From assembly GCF_045679555.1 (NCBI RefSeq), contig NC_092091.1:83779157-83843156 (forward strand): a DNA stretch of 64,000 bases, written 5' to 3'. Made by a program: the position numbers and the translations under genes. How positions within the stretch are numbered: the first letter of the stretch is position 1; each line of letters starts with the position of its first letter. Below, one piece after another: positions 22,148 to 31,100 of this stretch. The DNA is from Salvelinus alpinus. Taxonomy: Eukaryota > Chordata > Actinopteri > Salmoniformes > Salmonidae. A model generated the notes under the pieces. That model was not told the DNA's origin, searched no databases, and was given only the letters and a program-made list of their open reading frames with translations.

Positions 22148-24614
22148 CATGCAGAGGTGATATTGTGTGTGTGGGCCTTATCTTTTCCCTGCATCACAAA
22201 CATGGTGGTGTGTCACTAGCCTGAGTGCCAGTCTGTTTGTGATGTCGTCATGCCAACTCACTCATCATCATGCCAAATGGTCGGCTTGACAACTAAAGCA
22301 ATGGAGATGGCAAGAGCACAAACCGGCAGTGCTGATCTAGGATCAGGTCCCAACCTGTCCATATCATCTAGTTCATTATGATCAGGTCCCAACCTGTCCA
22401 TATCATCTAGTTCATTATGATCTAGGATCAGGCCCCAACCTGTCCATATCATCTAGTTCATTATGATCAGGTCCCAACCTGTCCATATCATCTAGTTCAT
22501 TATGATCAGGTTCCAACCTGTCCATATCTAACTCATTATGATCTAGGATCAGGTCCCAACCTGTCCATATCTAACTCATTATGATCTAGGATCAGGTCCC
22601 AACCTGTCCATATCTAACTCATTATGATCTAGGATCAGGTCCTAACCTGTCCATATCATCTAGTTCATTATGATCAGGCCCCAACCTGTCCATATCTAAA
22701 TCATTATGATCAGGTCCCAACCTGTCCATATCTAACTCATTATGATCTAGGATCAGGTCCCAACCTGTCCATATCATCTAGTTCATTATGATCAGGTCCC
22801 AACCTGTCCATATCTAAATCATTATGATCTAGGATCAGGTCCTAACCTGTCCATATCATCTAGTTCATTATGATCAGGTCCCAACCTGTCCATACCTAAA
22901 TCATTATGATCTAGGATCAGGCCCCAACCTGTCCATACCTAAATCATTATGATCTAGGATCAGGCCCCAACCTGTCCATATCTAACTCATTATGATCTAG
23001 GATCAGGTTCCAACCTGTCCATATCATCTCATTCATTATGATCAGGTCCCAACCTGTCCATATCTAAATCATTATGATCTAGGATCAGGTCCCAACCTGT
23101 CCATATCATCTAGTTCATTATGATCTAGGATCAGGTCCCAACCTGTCCATATCATCTAGTTCATTATGATCAGGTCCCAATCTGTCCATATCATCTAGTT
23201 CATTATGATCAGGTCCCAACCTGTCCATATCTAAATCATTATGATCTAGGATCAGGTCCCAACCTGTCCATATCATCTAGTTCATTATGATCAGGTCCCA
23301 ACCTGTCCATATCATCTAGTTCATTATGATCAGGTCCCAACCTGTCCATATCTAAATCATTATGATCTAGGATCAGGTCCCAACCTGTCCATATCATCTA
23401 GTTCATTATGATCAGGTCCCAACCTGTCCATATCTAAATCATTATGATCTAGGATCAGGTCCCAACCTGTCCATATCATCTAGTTCATTATGATCAGGTC
23501 CCAACCTGTCCATATCATCTCATTCATTATGATCTAGGATCAGGTCCCAACCTGTCCATATCATCTCATTCATTATGATCTAGGATCAGGTCCCAACCTG
23601 TCCATATCATCTCATTCATTATGAACTAAAAGGCTAAACTGATCCTAGATCAGCACTCCTACTCAGAGAGGCTTTGTGGATACAGACCCAGGTTATAATT
23701 CGTCTGGCTACCCAGAGTCCTTGCTCCAGCCAAACGCTAGGCCACACCCACAGACGTTAGTTTCTTCTCCACAATGAGTCTGGATCTGAGTACCTCCCCG
23801 ATTCTTCACCGAATGTGAACACATTCAGGGCCGTCTGATTGGTCCAGAAACCGATGGGTTGGACCAGAACCAAAACACATGTGGGTAAAACAGCGGTTTG
23901 AAAATGTGTAATTGGCTTTGATACTCTGATTAGTTATTTTACTGCTGCTCTTTAATTATTTGTTACTTTTATTTATTTATTTTACTTAAAAAAAATAACT
24001 GCATTATTGGTTAAGGGCTTGTAAGTAAGCATTTCAATGTATTCAGCGCATGTGACAAATACAATTTGATTTGATCCAACCGCTGATGACCCTGTTTTGC
24101 ACAATGCCCCTCATTGCCCCTCGTCCCCGCAAACGGCTTCAACGATGTCATTAAAACTAAAGTATGTAGGAAACGACAGAGCAGAAAAATAAGTTAGTGT
24201 GAGTCATCAGGCTAGAAAATCACTTCTAAAATAACTCTCTTCATTTTCCTTCAGGTCTCCAACGGCTATGGAGCCGTGGCTGGATACCTCGTAGGGGGCC
24301 TGATGAGACTCCTCTGTGGGGAGCCCATCTTCAACCTCCCCCCTGTCCTCCACTTCCCTGGATGCACCCTGGAGGACGGTGTCTATGTCCAGCGCTCCCC
24401 CATCAGGACCATATGTATGCTTCTGGCCCTGGCGGCCATCTTGGGTTTCTCCTGGCTGGCTCAGCTGATGTTCAATAAGGTCTGGCTGCCCGAGAGGTGG
24501 GATGTGTTCCAGGTAAAGTTCCAGACTTTGCCACTTGGTGGCGCCAGAGAGATGAAAGAGAAGGAGGAGGATGGTACAGTCTCTGAGCAAATGCTTGACA
24601 CCACAAAGTGTTAA
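8640..24614 (+). CDS. slc5a7: High-affinity choline transporter 1-like (SLC5A7 family), nine coding exons
   Basis: Join 8640-8823, 9144-9257, 9948-10103, 11132-11280, 11788-11931, 15897-16050, 19468-19685, 21937-22107 and 24255-24614: 1650 nt, 549 residues, every junction GT-AG and in phase. By family this is a sodium- and chloride-dependent plasma membrane carrier taking choline into cholinergic terminals for acetylcholine synthesis, with 13 membrane spans. Visible matches to human CHT1 (580 residues) include [18 protein letters not shown] near 52-67, FFAKPMR near 103-109, [13 protein letters not shown] at 181-193, DWNLT at 301-305 (the known glycosylation position), AAVMSSVDS at 344-352 and [11 protein letters not shown]. 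The start is chosen for its Kozak context (CCACCATGG) and alignment of the first span. Odd points: the conserved GGIPWQAYFQR is [11 protein letters not shown] here, and the C-terminal tail is short and diverged. It may be a fish-specific paralogue rather than the slc5a7a/b orthologue. Confidence 0.93.
8871..9085 (+). repeat. 45-bp minisatellite in intron 1
   Basis: Nearly five units with the core TACTCACTATTACTGTATTC. They alternate between a GCACCTGTAC form and a GTATCTTTAC form, giving a 90-bp higher-order period. It fills most of the 320-bp intron 1 (8824-9143). The open frames on both strands here are repeat artefacts. Confidence 0.95.
9144..9257 (+). CDS. slc5a7: slc5a7-like exon 2
   Basis: Encodes residues 62-99 ([20 protein letters not shown] onward), covering span 2 and the loop after it. 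The acceptor CATCAG follows a GT-rich stretch that gives a poor pyrimidine tract. The donor is ATCG|GTAAGA. Confidence 0.92.
9266..9320 (+). repeat. (ACGC)n(AC)n microsatellite
   Basis: A compound simple repeat eight bases downstream of the exon 2 donor, in intron 2. The CG-containing part is alternating purine-pyrimidine and could take Z-form. Confidence 0.95.
9518..9946 (+). repeat. Polypyrimidine tract leading into exon 3 acceptor
   Basis: About 430 bp almost purely of C and T with C-runs up to ten and CTCTCTCTCACTC motifs, grading into TTATATCTCAG, the acceptor of exon 3. It acts as a greatly expanded pyrimidine tract. The Ser/Leu/Pro-rich frames running through it into exon 3 are artefacts up to 9947. 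Confidence 0.93.
9948..10103 (+). CDS. slc5a7: slc5a7-like exon 3
   Basis: Encodes residues 100-151 ([20 protein letters not shown] onward to LVGLG), spanning the conserved FFAKPMR loop and span 4. The acceptor is CTCAG and the donor CTAG|GTAATA. Confidence 0.93.
10120..10275 (+). repeat. Short A-rich tandem-like repeats in intron 3
   Basis: Repeated motifs AAACACA, AATCACTGTAAA and CATTTGGTGCACA (or AATTTGGTGCACA) at roughly 50-60 bp spacing, imperfect. Non-coding. Confidence 0.7.
10590..10869 (+). repeat. Interspersed repeat fragment with 70-bp triplication in intron 3
   Basis: The segment with TTATTTTACCAGGTAAGTTG and ACTGAGAACACATTG resembles the 3' part of a salmonid retroposon. Its last 70 bp (CCTGGGGAATAGTTACTCAA and following) are present three times, at 10660-10729, 10730-10799 and 10800-10869. 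This is an array that grew from a transposable element. The rest of intron 3 (10870-11131) shows only a GT-rich stretch before the acceptor. Confidence 0.75.
11132..11280 (+). CDS. slc5a7: slc5a7-like exon 4
   Basis: Encodes residues 152-201, including [14 protein letters not shown], one of the best conserved SLC5A7 motifs. The acceptor is GTGCTGCAG. The exon ends CAGTCTG|GTGAGT in phase 0, and this junction is copied five more times downstream. Confidence 0.94.
11273..11482 (+). repeat. 39-bp minisatellite containing the intron 4 splice donor
   Basis: The unit begins CCAGTCTGGTGAGTGACAGG and continues through GCGGCCATTTTGAATCCAAT. Donor-like CTG|GTGAGT sites lie at 11281, 11320, 11359, 11398, 11437 and 11476, exactly 39 bp apart. 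The first is the real exon end. Reading through into the repeat reaches an in-frame TGA after eight codons, so use of a later donor would truncate the protein. The rest of intron 4 (11483-11787) shows nothing recognisable. Confidence 0.95.
11788..11931 (+). CDS. slc5a7: slc5a7-like exon 5
   Basis: Encodes residues 202-249 ([15 protein letters not shown] onward to DDFLLV), with APWLGAME matching human KPWLGTVD. It has an NHT sequon and is phase 0 at both ends. The acceptor is GCTGCCAG and the donor GTG|GTGAGT. Confidence 0.92.
12060..14745 (+). repeat. Minisatellite filling intron 5 (43-bp, then 30/36-bp units)
   Basis: The left part (to about 12545) has 43-bp units around CAGTCATATCTTGTTTCTCT. 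The right part has roughly 65-70 units of CATTACAGTCATATCACCAG preceded by one or two CTCTC blocks, 30 or 36 bp long. Both lengths are multiples of three, so two frames stay open for about 760-790 codons. Period and composition explain these, not coding. Each unit has a pyrimidine tract followed by ACAG, like a 3' splice site. Confidence 0.97.
14915..15245 (+). repeat. About 66-bp minisatellite in intron 5
   Basis: Five units with the core AGCACTCTCTCACATCCTAT, then CAAAGCTCCCC and CAACAATGACATACTAAACT. The C-run shortens stepwise from nine to seven along the array. 15246-15535 shows nothing recognisable. Confidence 0.95.
15540..15695 (-). repeat. tRNA-derived SINE fragment
   Basis: Read on the minus strand it has a tRNA-like head with a GGTTTGAATCCC-type B-box region. 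It continues with TGAGCAAAGTACTTAACCCT and TTGCTCCTGTAAGTCCCTCT, then GGATAAGACTG. This order is typical of teleost SINEs with an AAGAGCGTCTG-type tail. It is diverged and short. Confidence 0.7.
15700..15896 (+). repeat. Polypyrimidine tract at the exon 6 acceptor
   Basis: About 190 bp of TCCTC/CTCCCTC sequence running into TTCTCCAG, the acceptor of exon 6. It is an unusually long pyrimidine tract. Open frames through it on both strands are low-complexity artefacts. Confidence 0.93.
15897..16050 (+). CDS. slc5a7: slc5a7-like exon 6
   Basis: Encodes residues 250-300 plus one base. The start [20 protein letters not shown] replaces human MLGGIPWQAYFQRVLSSSS. It is followed by a hydrophobic span ending in GAVAAST, as in human GAIGAST. 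The donor is ACAG|GTAATA. Confidence 0.92.
16075..18805 (+). repeat. SINE interrupted by its own internal 34-bp expansion
   Basis: The head at 16075-16150 reads TTTCGAATCCCGGAGCCGAC, then AAGGTGAATAATCTG and CAAGGCACTTAACCCCTTAT, a tRNA-derived SINE. At TTGCTCCAGGGG it passes into a 34-bp array (16146-18727, about 76 units, core GGGGTGTCAGTATAATGGTT). On the far side the SINE resumes with CTCTGACCCCAACTCTCCGC, GGGAGTTGGGATATG and AACACATTTGATTTG. The array is therefore an amplification of an internal SINE segment. Confidence 0.88.
18785..19065 (-). repeat. Interspersed repeat (teleost, family not assigned)
   Basis: This contains GACCTTTATTTCACCAGGTG, GAACAAGTTCTCATTTACAA, AGAGTTACACATGG, ACATACAGTCAATAATACA and GAGTGCAAATGAGG. 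I recognise the order from salmonid and pike genomic repeats. ACCTTTATTT at the left suggests a 3' end on the minus strand. The remaining 19066-19467 of intron 6 shows no supported feature. Confidence 0.6.
19468..19685 (+). CDS. slc5a7: slc5a7-like exon 7
   Basis: Encodes residues 301-373. It begins DWNLTSYG (human DWNQTAYG, the glycosylated extracellular loop), then [39 protein letters not shown] and [10 protein letters not shown]. The human ASADS-type motif is SSVDS here. The acceptor is GTCTCCAG and the donor CAG|GTGCAG, phase 0. Confidence 0.94.
20025..20905 (-). repeat. 24-bp minisatellite in intron 7
   Basis: About 36 nearly identical units with the core CATTTTGGGACATATAGCCT, differing mainly at one A/G site. 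On the minus strand the unit reads as the octapeptide MSQNVLGY with no stops for 296 codons. I consider this an artefact because 24 is a multiple of three. 19686-20024 is unremarkable intron. Confidence 0.97.
20985..21400 (+). repeat. About 76-bp minisatellite in intron 7
   Basis: Five units with the cores ACCTCCATTTTGTGTCTGTC and CATTGTAAGATCTGGCATGC, then GGGCAGAGGAACACACCCC. The last unit runs into a decayed copy of the exon 8 start. Confidence 0.95.
21401..21450 (+). pseudogene. Decayed duplicate of the exon 8 acceptor and 5' end
   Basis: CTCCAG followed by ACACAGGGAGATTCAGTGGG matches the true exon 8 start (CTCCAG, then AGACAGGGAGATACAGTGGG) at most positions, and GGATCTGTAT continues the match to TGATCCGTGT. 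The reading is broken by substitutions and ends in TAG at 21451-21453. It is preceded, like the real exon, by CCTCCAT(T/C)TTGTGTCT. Confidence 0.7.
21465..21930 (+). repeat. About 31-bp minisatellite adjoining exon 8
   Basis: About 15 units with the cores TGTGCCTCCATCTTGGATCT and GTCCTGACCAC, or GTCCTGCCCAC. The array ends only a few bases before the exon 8 acceptor. Open frames on the minus strand are repeat artefacts. Confidence 0.95.
21937..22107 (+). CDS. slc5a7: slc5a7-like exon 8
   Basis: Encodes residues 374-430: [19 protein letters not shown] (human ASDKEIVWVMRITVFVFGA), then [19 protein letters not shown] and CVLFFQ. An NST sequon lies in the loop. It is phase 0 at both ends. The acceptor is CTCCTCCAG and the donor CCAG|GTGTGT, leading straight into a GT microsatellite. 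Confidence 0.94.
22108..22145 (+). repeat. (GT)n microsatellite at the exon 8 donor
   Basis: About 18 GT dinucleotides start at the first base of intron 8, so the 5' splice site itself is the first repeat of the microsatellite. Confidence 0.95.
22325..23625 (+). repeat. Variable 35-46-bp minisatellite in intron 8
   Basis: Roughly 30 units with the cores GATCAGGTCCCAACCTGTCC and ATATCATCTAGTTCATTATG. Some units carry an extra CTAGGAT and some have ATCTAAATCA in place of ATCATCTAGTTCA. The flanking sequence GATCCTAGATCAGCACTCCT at 23641 looks like the seed element. 23626-23920 is otherwise unremarkable. Confidence 0.95.
23925..24080 (+). repeat. Interspersed repeat tail in intron 8
   Basis: GGTTAAGGGCTTGTAAGTAA, GCATTTCAATGTATTCAGCG and CATGTGACAAATACAATTTG form the 3' tail of the same abundant repeat as 3640-3870, ending in TTGATTTGATC. 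Confidence 0.7.
24255..24614 (+). CDS. slc5a7: slc5a7-like exon 9 (last coding exon)
   Basis: Encodes residues 431-549: [20 protein letters not shown] (human GTNTYGAVAGYVSGLFLRI), [15 protein letters not shown], the last span [24 protein letters not shown], then a charged tail ending TTKC and TAA. After DVFQ the sequence has no similarity I can see to the human tail with its dileucine-type endocytosis signal. CAG|GTAAAG at 24510-24518 is a good unused donor at exactly that point. No AATAAA was found in the next 270 bp. Confidence 0.9.
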   Translation, partial: VSNGYGAVAGYLVGGLMRLLCGEPIFNLPPVLHFPGCTLEDGVYVQRSPIRTICMLLALAAILGFSWLAQLMFNKVWLPERWDVFQVKFQTLPLGGAREMKEKEEDGTVSEQMLDTTKC

Positions 24615-24887
24615 GGTTTTTTTCTACCTACTTTTCCAGGCCGGTTTCCCAGACACTTCCCTGGACTACAAAGCACTTTATAATTTTTTTTGGAGCAGAT
24701 TTTTTTGGACAGGATAGAGAAAGGAAAGATCTATTGAACATCCAAATAATTCTAAAAACGGCTATTTAAAATCGATTGTGTTGCTCAATTAAGTTACTTG
24801 TATGATTTGAACATAAAGTGGGAAAAAGGCTTTGACATCGGTACCACTGACTTGCATTGGTTTTGTTCCACAAAAGCATGGATTGTG
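24615..24887 (+). other. Probable 3' UTR / downstream flank
   Basis: AT-rich single-copy sequence after the stop codon, without a canonical AATAAA. The 3' end of the transcript is not determined. Confidence 0.4.
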
Positions 24888-25566
24888 CTCATACCTTGTT
24901 CATAGACTGATTACAGGGTAAGCTCATACCTTGTTCATAGACTGATTACAGGGTAAGCTCATACCTCGTCCATAGACTGACTACAGGGTAAGCTCATACC
25001 TCGTCCATAGACTGACTACAGGGTAAGCTCATACCTCGTCCATAGACTGACTACAGGGTAAGCTCATACCTCGTCCATAGACTGATTACAGGGTAAGCTC
25101 ATACCTCGTCCATAGACTGACTACAGGGTAAGCTCATACCTCGTCCATAGACTGATTACAGGGTAAGCTCATACCTCGTCCATAGACTGACTACAGGGTA
25201 AGCTCATACCTCGTCCATAGACTGACTACAGGGTAAGCTCATACCTTGTCCATAGACTGACTACAGGGTAAACTCATACCTCGTCCATAGACTGACTACA
25301 GGGTAAACTCATACCTTGTTCATAGACTGACTACAGGGTAAACTCATACCTTGTTCATAGACTGACTACAGGGTAAACTCATACCTCGTCCATAGACTGA
25401 CTACAGGGTAAACTCATACATTTACATTACATTTAAGTCATTTAGCAGACGCTCTTATCCAGAGCGACTTTGTTCATAGACTGATTACAGGGTAAACTCA
25501 TACCTTGTTCATAAACTGATTACAGGGTAAACTCATACATCGTCCATAGACTGATTACAGGGTAAG
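24888..25566 (+). repeat. 35-bp minisatellite
   Basis: About 18 units with the cores GCTCATACCTCGTCCATAGA and CTGACTACAGGGTAA. The sequence is interrupted at 25418-25470 by a short SINE tail. Confidence 0.96.
25418..25470 (-). repeat. SINE tail fragment inside the 35-bp array
   Basis: ACATTTACATTACATTTAAG followed by TCATTTAGCAGACGCTCTTA and TCCAGAGCGACTT is the characteristic end of an abundant salmonid SINE/LINE-related repeat. It lies inside an array unit, with array sequence continuing on both sides. Confidence 0.8.
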
Positions 25567-26142
25567 ACAATCAATCCTACAACTAATTTTGTCATTTGGG
25601 TGAACTCTCTCTTTAGTCTAGGAGTAGGCTTAATTATCTGTGTCTGGGAAACTTCATTACCTCATCCCCACCAGACTACCTCATCCCCACCAGATTACCT
25701 CATCCCCAGACAACCTCATCCCCACCAGATGACCTCATCCAGACTACCTCATCCCCACCAGACTACCTCATCCCCACCAAATTACCTCATCCAGACTACC
25801 TCATCCCCACCAGATGACCTCATCCCCACCAGATGATCTCATCCCCACCAGATGACCTCATCCCCACCAGATGACCTCATCCAGACTACCTCATCCCCAC
25901 CAGATGACCTCATCCCCACCAGATGACCTCATCCCCACCAGATTACCTCATCCCCAGACTACCTCATCCCCAGACTACCTCATCCCCACCAGATGACCTC
26001 ATCCCCACCAGATGACCTCATCCCCAGACTACCTCATCCCCACCAGATGACCTCATCCCCAGACTACCTCATCCCCACCAGATGACCTCATCCCCACCAG
26101 ATGACCTCATCCCCACCAGATGACCTCATCCCCACCAGATTA

Positions 26143-27731
26143 CAGTGGCAAAAAAGTATTTAGTCAGCCACCAATTGTGCAAGTTCTCTCACTTGAAAAG
26201 ATGAGAGAGGCCTGTAATTTTCATCATAGGTACACTTCAACTATGACAGACAAAATGAGAAAAAAAATCCAGAAAATCACATTGTAGGATTTTTAATGAA
26301 TTTATTTGCAAATTATGGTGGAAAATAAGTATTTGGTCAATAACAAAAGTTTATCTCAATACTTTGTTATATACCCTTTGTTGGCAATGACAGAGGTTAA
26401 ACGTTTTCTGTAAGTCTTCACAAGGTTTTCACACACTGTTGCTGGTATTTTGGCCCATTCCTCCATGCAGATCTCCTCTAGAGCAGTGATGTTTTGGGGC
26501 TGTTGCTGGGCAACACGGACTTTCAACTCCCTCCAAAGATTTTCTATGGGGTTGAGATCTGGAGACTGGCTAGGCCACTCCAGGACCTTGAAATGCTTCT
26601 TACGAAGCCACTCCTTCGTTGCCCGGGCGGTGTGTTTGGGATCATTGTCATGCTGAAAGACCCAGCCACGTTTCATCTTCAATGCCCTTGCTGATGGAAG
26701 GAGGTTTTCACTCAAAATCTCACGATACATGGCCCCATTCATTCTGTCCTTTACACGGATCAGTCGTCCTGGTCCCGTTGCAGAAAAACAGCCCCAAAGC
26801 ATGATGTTTCCACCCCCATGCTTCACAGTAGGTATGGTGTTCTTTGGATGCAACTCAGCATTCTTTGTCCTCCAAACACGACGAGTTGAGTTTTTACCAA
26901 AAAGTTCTATTTTGGTTTAATCTGACCATATGACATTCTCCCAATCTTCTTCTGGATCATCCAAATGCTCTCTAGCAAACTTCAGACGGGCCTGGACATG
27001 TACTGGCTTAAGCAGGGGGACACGTCTGGCACTGCAGGATTTGAGTCCCTGGTGGCGTAGTGTGTTACTGATGGTAGGCTTTGTTACTTTGGTCCCAGCT
27101 CTCTGCAGGTCATTCACTAGGTCCCCCCGTGTGGTTCTGGGATTTTTGTGATCATTTTGACCCCACGGGGTGAGATCTTGCATGGAGCCCCAGATCGAGG
27201 GAGATTATCAGTGTTCTTGTATGTCTTCCATTTCCTAATAATTGCTCCCACAGTTGATTTCTTCAAACCAAGCTGCTTACCTATTGCAGATTCAGTCTTC
27301 CCAGCCTGGTGCAGGTCTACAACTTTGTTTTATGGTGTCCTTTGACAGCTCTTTGGTCTTGGCCATAGTGGAGTTTGGAGTGTGACTGTTTGAGGTTGTG
27401 GACAGGTGTCTTTTATACTGATAACAAGTTCAAACAGGTGCCATTAATACAGGTAACGAGTGGAGGACAGAGGAGCCTCTTAAAGAAGAAGTTACAGGTC
27501 TGTGAGAGCCAGAAATCTTGCTTGTTTGTAGGTGACCAAATACTTATTTTCCACCATAATTTGCAAATAAATTCATTAAAAATCCTACAATGTGATTTTC
27601 TGGATTTTTTTTCTCATTTTGTCTGTCATAGTTGAAGTGCACCTATGATGAAAATTACAGGCCTCTCTCATCTTTTTAAGTGGGAGAACTTGCACAATTG
27701 GTGGCTGACTAAATACTTTTTTGCCCCACTG
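26143..27731 (-). mobile_element. Tc1/mariner-family DNA transposon, complete ends, inactive
   Basis: A 1589-bp element lies between TA dinucleotides at 26141-26142 and 27732-27733, the target duplication expected of Tc1 elements. The ends are inverted: left CAGTGGCAAAAAAGTATTTA, right the reverse complement of CAGTGGGGCAAAAAAGTATT. The long inverted repeats (over 200 bp) include CACAATTGGTGGCTGAC and TTTGCAAATAAATTCATT. The inverted repeats are nearly identical, so the insertion is fairly young. It sits in a minisatellite unit (AGAT|TA|CCTC), and the empty unit is present nearby. Confidence 0.95.
26356..27366 (-). pseudogene. Tc1-like transposase, broken
   Basis: The minus strand begins at ATG 27364-27366 (MAKTKELSKDT), then a helix-turn-helix region, [27 protein letters not shown]-like sequence and WENVIWSD, the first catalytic Asp. 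The C-terminal part from 26853 holds [11 protein letters not shown], the second Asp in HDNDPKHTA and [11 protein letters not shown], and ends KGYITKY. Compared with the usual 340-residue family protein I see a one-base insertion just after KDT, a frame break near the GQNDHKNP stretch, and a TAA directly after WSD replacing the usual Glu codon. It therefore cannot make a full transposase. Confidence 0.9.
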
Positions 27732-27785
27732 TACCTCATCCCCAGACTACCTCATCCCCACCAGATGACCTCATCCCCAATCCTA

Positions 27786-28156
27786 ACCTGAGCCATAAAG
27801 GGGTGGAACTAAGATCTGACCCCTTATCAGTGGTTATCTAGGGGCAACTTCTAGCCTACCTACTCTCTATTTCATACTGAAAGGTATGTGATGCTCACTT
27901 GAGAGGATGTTGGTGATAATATTTTATATATACACTTTGATATAAACAATTACCCTACCTGTTCATAGTTAAAATGATCATGGTGAATTGATTTGCAAGC
28001 CTTCTTGTGAAAATGTCACTTTTTCTCAATTTGGGGAAACAGTTTTTTTTACATCTTCATTGTTGTTGTAAAGACATCTGTGGCTGGATGATAAAGACAA
28101 AGGGTTGGATGATTCAGCATCACTTGGAAAACAAGGAGCTCCGGGAAAGCCTTACT
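27786..28156. other. Intergenic, no gene seen
   Basis: Apparently single-copy or old repeat sequence. GGGGCAACTTCTAGCCTACC resembles a common salmonid repeat fragment. No supported gene. Confidence 0.5.
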
Positions 28157-31100
28157 AGAAGGGGGTATACTACCCCATTACACTAGGAGGGGGGGAGGGG
28201 GTATACTACCCCATTACACTAGGAGGGGGGGAGGGGGGGTATACTACCCCATTACACTAGGAGGGGGGGTATACTACCCCATTACACTAGGAGGGGGGGT
28301 ATACTACCCCATTACACTAGGAGGGGGGGGAAATACTACCCCATTACACTAGGAGGGGGGGTATACTACCCCATTACACTAGGAGGGGGGTATACTACCC
28401 CATTACACTAGAAGGGGGGGTATACTACCCCATTATACTAGGAGGGGGGGGGGGGTATACTACCCCATTACACTAGGAGGGGGGGTATACTACCCCATTA
28501 CACTAGAAGGGGGGGGGGGGTATACTAACCCATTACACTAGGAGGGGGGGAGGGGGTATACTACCCCATTACACTAGGAGGGGGGGTATACTACCCCATT
28601 ACACTAGGAGGGGGGTATACTACCCCATTACACTAGGAGGGGGGGTATACTACCCCATTACACTAGGAGGGGGGTATACTACCCCATTACACTAGGAGGG
28701 GGGGTATACTACCCCATTACACTAGGAGGGGGGGAGGGGGTATACTACCCCATTACACTAGGAGGGGAAGGGAAATACTACCCAATTACACTAGGGGGGG
28801 AGGTATACTACCCCATTACACTAGGAGGGGGGGGTATACTACCCCATTACACTAGGAGGGGGGGGGGGTATACTACCCCATTACACTAGGAGGGGAGGGG
28901 GGGGGGTATACTACCCCATTACACTAGGAGGAGGGGGGGGGGTATACTACCCCATTGCACTAGGATGGGAGGTATACTACCCCATTACACTAGGATGGGG
29001 GTATACTACCCCATTACACTAGGATGGGGGGTATACTACCCCATAATACTAGGAGGGGAGGTATACTACCCCATTATACTAGGAGGGGGGGTATACTACC
29101 CCATTGCACTAGGATGGGAGGTATACTACCCCATTACACTAGGATGGGGGGTATACTACCCCATAATACTAGGAGGGGAGGTATACTACCCCATTACACT
29201 AGGAGGGGGGGGGGGGTATACTACCCCATTACACTAGGAGGGGGGGGGGGGTATACTACCCCATTACACTAGGATGGGAGGTATACTACCCCATTACATT
29301 AGGAGGGGGGGTATACTACCCCATTACACTAGGAGGGGGGGTATACTACCCCATTGCACTAGGATTGGAGGTATACTACCCCATTACACAAGGAGGGAGG
29401 GGGGGTATACTACCCCATTACACTAGGGGGGGAGGTATACTACCCCATTACGCTAGGAGGGGAGGGGGGAAATACTACCCCATTACACTAGGAGGGGGGG
29501 TATACTACCCCATTACACTAGGAGGGGGGGGGTATACTACCCCATTACACTAGGGGGGAGGTATACTACCCCATTACGCTAGGAGGGGGGGGGGGTGGGT
29601 ATACTACCCCATTACACTAGGAGGGGGGGGAAATACTACCCCATTACACTAGGAGGGGGGGTATACTACCCCATTACACTAGGAGGGGGGGTATACTACC
29701 CCATTACACTAGGAGGGGGGTATACTACCCCATTAAACTAGGAGGGGGGTATACTACCCCATTACACTAGGAGGGGGGGTATACTACCCCATTACACTAG
29801 AAGGGGGGGAAAATACTACCCCATTACACTAGGAGGGGGGGGGGGGAATACTACCCCATTACACTAGGAGGGTGGGTATACTACCCCATTACGCTAGGAA
29901 GGGGGGGGGGGTATACTACCCCATTACACTAAGAGGGGGGGTATACTACCCCATTACACTAGGAGGGGGGGAGGGGGGTATACTACCCCATTACACTAGA
30001 AGGGGGGGGGGGGTATACTACCCCATTACACTAGGAGGGGGGGGGTATACTACCCCATTACACTAGGAGGGGGGGGGGGGTATACTACCCCATTACACTA
30101 GGAGGGGGGAGGGGGTATACTACCCCATTACACTAGGAGGGGGGGTATACTACCCCATTACACTAGGAGGGGGGAGGGGGTATACTACCCCATTACACTA
30201 GGAGGGGGGTATACTACCCCATTACACTAGAAGGGGGGGGGGGTATACTACCCCATTACGCTAGGAAGGGGGGGGGGTATACTACCCCATTACACTAAGA
30301 GGGGGGGTATACTACCCCATTACACTAGGAGGGGGGGAGGGGGGTATACTACCCCATTACACTAGAAGGGGGGGGGGTATACTACCCCATTACACTAGGA
30401 GGGGGGGTATACTACCCCATTACACTAGGAGGGGGGGGTATACTACCCCATTACATTGGGGGGGGGGGTACACTACCCCATTACACTAGGAGGGGGGGAG
30501 GGGGTATACTACCCCATTACACTAGGAGGGGGGGTATACTACCCCATTACGCTAGGAGGGGGGGGGGGGTGGGTATACTACCCCATTACACTAGGAGGGG
30601 GGGGGAATACTACCCCATTACACTAGGAGGGGGGGTATACTACCCCATTACACTAGGAGGGGGGGTATACTACCCCATTACACTAGGAGGGGGGTATACT
30701 ACCCCATTAAACTAGGAGGGGGGTATACTACCCCATTACACTAGGAGGGGGGGTATACTACCCCATTACACTAGAAAGGGGGGAAAATACTACCCCATTA
30801 CACTAGGAGGGGGGGGGGAATACTACCCCATTACACTAGGAGGGTGGGTATACTACCCCATTACGCTAGGAAGGGGGGGGGGTATACTACCCCATTACAC
30901 TAAGAGGGGGGGTATACTACCCCATTACACTAGGAGGGGGGAGGGGGTATACTACCCCATTACACTAGAAGGGGGGGGGGGGGGGTATACTACCCCATTA
31001 CACTAGGAGGGGGGGTATACTACCCCATTACACTAGGAGGGGGGGTATACTACCCCATTACACTAGGAGGGGGGGAGGGGGTATACTACCCCATTACACT

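Larger units (their letters stand above)
25655..27785 (+). repeat. 19-bp minisatellite split by a Tc1-like element
   Basis: Units of CCTCATCCCCACCAGATGA and short forms CCTCATCCAGACTA occur at 25655-26142 and continue at 27732-27785, after the transposon at 26143-27731. Confidence 0.96.

Noticed and set aside
26143-27731. Plus-strand frames of 60-90 codons inside the Tc1 element
   Set aside because: They are antisense shadows of the minus-strand transposase and of the inverted repeats.
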